This document shows positions 62,769-64,000 of a stretch of 64,000 nt of DNA, piece after piece. Position 1 is the stretch's first letter, and each line of letters opens with the position of its first letter. This DNA is from Pseudidiomarina halophila (lineage in GTDB: Bacteria > Pseudomonadota > Gammaproteobacteria > Enterobacterales > Alteromonadaceae). The position numbers and the translations under genes were made by a program. The stretch is taken from the NCBI RefSeq assembly GCF_003987215.1, contig NZ_PIPW01000004.1, forward strand, positions 62,001 through 126,000. The letters are read 5' to 3'. Under the pieces are notes generated by a model, which saw only the letters and a program-made list of their open reading frames with translations, was not told the DNA's origin and did no database searches.

Positions 62769-63551
62769 ATGATGTTAGTTGTGCTATCGCCAGCGAAGAA
62801 CCTGGATTACGAGAGCCCGTTGCCAACGGAGGAGTACAGTCAACCACGCTTACTTGAGTACGCTCAGGAGCTGGTTGATCGGTGCGAGTCCCTGTCACCA
62901 CAGGAGCTGGGCTCGCTGATGAAAATCAGCGATAAACTGGCAGGACTCAACGCAGCGCGTTTTGCTGACTGGCATCAACCCTTTACTCCCGATAATGCCC
63001 GCCCCGCATTATTTGCTTTCGATGGTGATGTTTATAGCGGTCTTCAGGCAGAAAAAATGTCTGATGAAACAATTGCCTTTGCGCAGGAACATTTGCGTAT
63101 ATTATCGGGTCTATATGGTGTACTACGGCCACTTGACCTGATGCAGCCCTACCGTCTGGAGATGGGAACCAAGCTGGATACTGCGCGTGGTAAGAACTTG
63201 TATGAGTTTTGGGGTAATGTCATTACCGATATGCTCAATGAAGATTTACGTGCCAGTGACAGCGATGTGCTAGTTAATCTTGCGTCACAAGAGTATTTTT
63301 CTAGTGTAGACCCGAAGCATTTGAAAGCAGAGATTATTACACCTGTTTTTAAAGACGAGAAAAATGGCGAATACAAGGTTATAAGTTTCTGGGCGAAGAA
63401 AGCCCGTGGGGCTATGGCTCGCTTCATCATGACCGAAGCGGTAAGTGACGTGGCTGAATTAAAGCAATTTAATGCCAATGGCTATCGTTTTAACGCCGAG
63501 CAATCAACTGACACTGAGTTGGTATTTCAGCGTGCTGAGCGAGACCAGTAA
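62769..63551 (+). CDS. yaaA: Peroxide stress protein YaaA
   Basis: A 260-residue cytoplasmic protein of the YaaA/DUF328 family: [25 protein letters not shown]-type loop (here FDGDVYSGL), [23 protein letters not shown]. coli YaaA lowers intracellular free iron to limit peroxide damage. ATGATG gives two start options three bases apart; both fit the AGGAG upstream. Follows secF by 35 bases and so may be co-transcribed. Confidence 0.95.
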   Translation: MMLVVLSPAKNLDYESPLPTEEYSQPRLLEYAQELVDRCESLSPQELGSLMKISDKLAGLNAARFADWHQPFTPDNARPALFAFDGDVYSGLQAEKMSDETIAFAQEHLRILSGLYGVLRPLDLMQPYRLEMGTKLDTARGKNLYEFWGNVITDMLNEDLRASDSDVLVNLASQEYFSSVDPKHLKAEIITPVFKDEKNGEYKVISFWAKKARGAMARFIMTEAVSDVAELKQFNANGYRFNAEQSTDTELVFQRAERDQ

Positions 63552-63569
63552 ACCAATTTAGGAGCTGAT

Positions 63570-64000
63570 ATGATTGATCGCGATCCCAATTACCAACCCC
63601 AGGCGGGCGGCAAAGGTAAACTTATTGCTGCATTAACTATTGTAATTGTGCTTGCCGTGGTGGTGATTTGGTACCTGATGCAGGACCAAAACCCGCGTCA
63701 GTCATCTCTGCCAGAACCCGTAGCGGTTGAACCACAGATCAATACCATTGACGAGCCAGCTGAAAACCTGGTTCCTGACCCTGCGGAAACTGTAGAACTG
63801 GGCGAGGAAGAGACAGCCGAGCCTGAAGCCGAGTCACCGGAGGTTACTGAGCCGGAACCGGAACTACCAGCACTCACCGAAAGTACAGATGAGATCCTTG
63901 CCCGCCTTGAAGCTCAGGAGCAACCTGTTGAGCCGATTCAGAGCGAGCAGTTAATACGTGATGCGGTTGTCTTTGTCGATAACATTCGTAATGGCGTAGT
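63570..64000 (+). CDS. DUF3014 family membrane protein (3' end cut by window)
   Basis: The frame starts at ATG 63570, preceded by AGGAG, and runs off the window after 143 codons. The N terminus has one membrane segment (residues about 18-37, LIAALTIVIVLAVVVIWYLM), then a Pro/Glu-rich acidic linker, then LPALTESTDEILARL and LIRDAVVFVDNIRNG, which match the start of the DUF3014 domain. Function unknown; inner-membrane anchored with a periplasmic domain. Confidence 0.85.
   Translation, partial: MIDRDPNYQPQAGGKGKLIAALTIVIVLAVVVIWYLMQDQNPRQSSLPEPVAVEPQINTIDEPAENLVPDPAETVELGEEETAEPEAESPEVTEPEPELPALTESTDEILARLEAQEQPVEPIQSEQLIRDAVVFVDNIRNGV

Overview
The window is a continuous stretch of bacterial chromosome, densely coded on both strands. 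It has about 58 genes, one tRNA, and no rRNA, insertion sequence, prophage, integron or CRISPR array that I can see. Gene content points to a marine gammaproteobacterium of the Alteromonadales, and I would guess Idiomarinaceae. The reasons are the rpsU-dnaG-rpoD block next to a tRNA-Ile(CAU), queA-tgt, yajC-secD-secF, DUF3192, DUF3014 and DUF945 proteins, the TIGR03546/TIGR03545 pair, an RcsF-like lipoprotein, kynureninase and an S10 peptidase. The family-level guess is inference from gene content only.

Layout. 1-6 kb: the end of a DUF481 outer-membrane protein, a TerC-type membrane protein, a DUF47-PiT phosphate pair, and a three-gene ECF sigma / putative anti-sigma / periplasmic coiled-coil unit. 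6-15 kb: queA-tgt, marC, then the macromolecular synthesis block rpsU-dnaG-rpoD, with a DUF3192 lipoprotein inserted between dnaG and rpoD behind a near-perfect sigma-54 promoter; then an amidohydrolase and tRNA-Ile(CAU). 15-24 kb: a cytochrome c'-like protein, S10 carboxypeptidase, PhzF protein, diguanylate cyclase, and an Anbu (ancestral proteasome) locus with alpha-E, circularly permuted ATP-grasp and zinc-peptidase genes.

24-36 kb: homoserine dehydrogenase, carbamate kinase, an EamA transporter, a patatin, an OsmC-YcaO fusion, DUF1707, DUF3750, DUF945 and Sel1 proteins. 34-46 kb: a SulP transporter with a tandem Usp protein, kynureninase with an exported alpha/beta hydrolase, DUF962, an AI-2E family permease, Cfa, an RcsF-like protein, a cysteine synthase-like enzyme, GNAT, and a RimK-like ligase. 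46-59 kb: the TIGR03546/03545 pair, then a catabolic-looking locus (exported MetX-like hydrolase, CoA ligase and GntP permease in one operon, divergent from a TonB receptor) next to a CrbR/CrbS-like two-component pair. 59-64 kb: TRIC channel, yajC-secD-secF, yaaA, and the start of a DUF3014 protein.

Most of the window is housekeeping and envelope biology. The parts most worth a second look are the sigma-54 promoter inside the rpsU-dnaG-rpoD block, the ECF triad, the Anbu locus without a transglutaminase, the putative ester/carboxylate uptake locus, and hairpins that span the stop codons of most convergent gene pairs.
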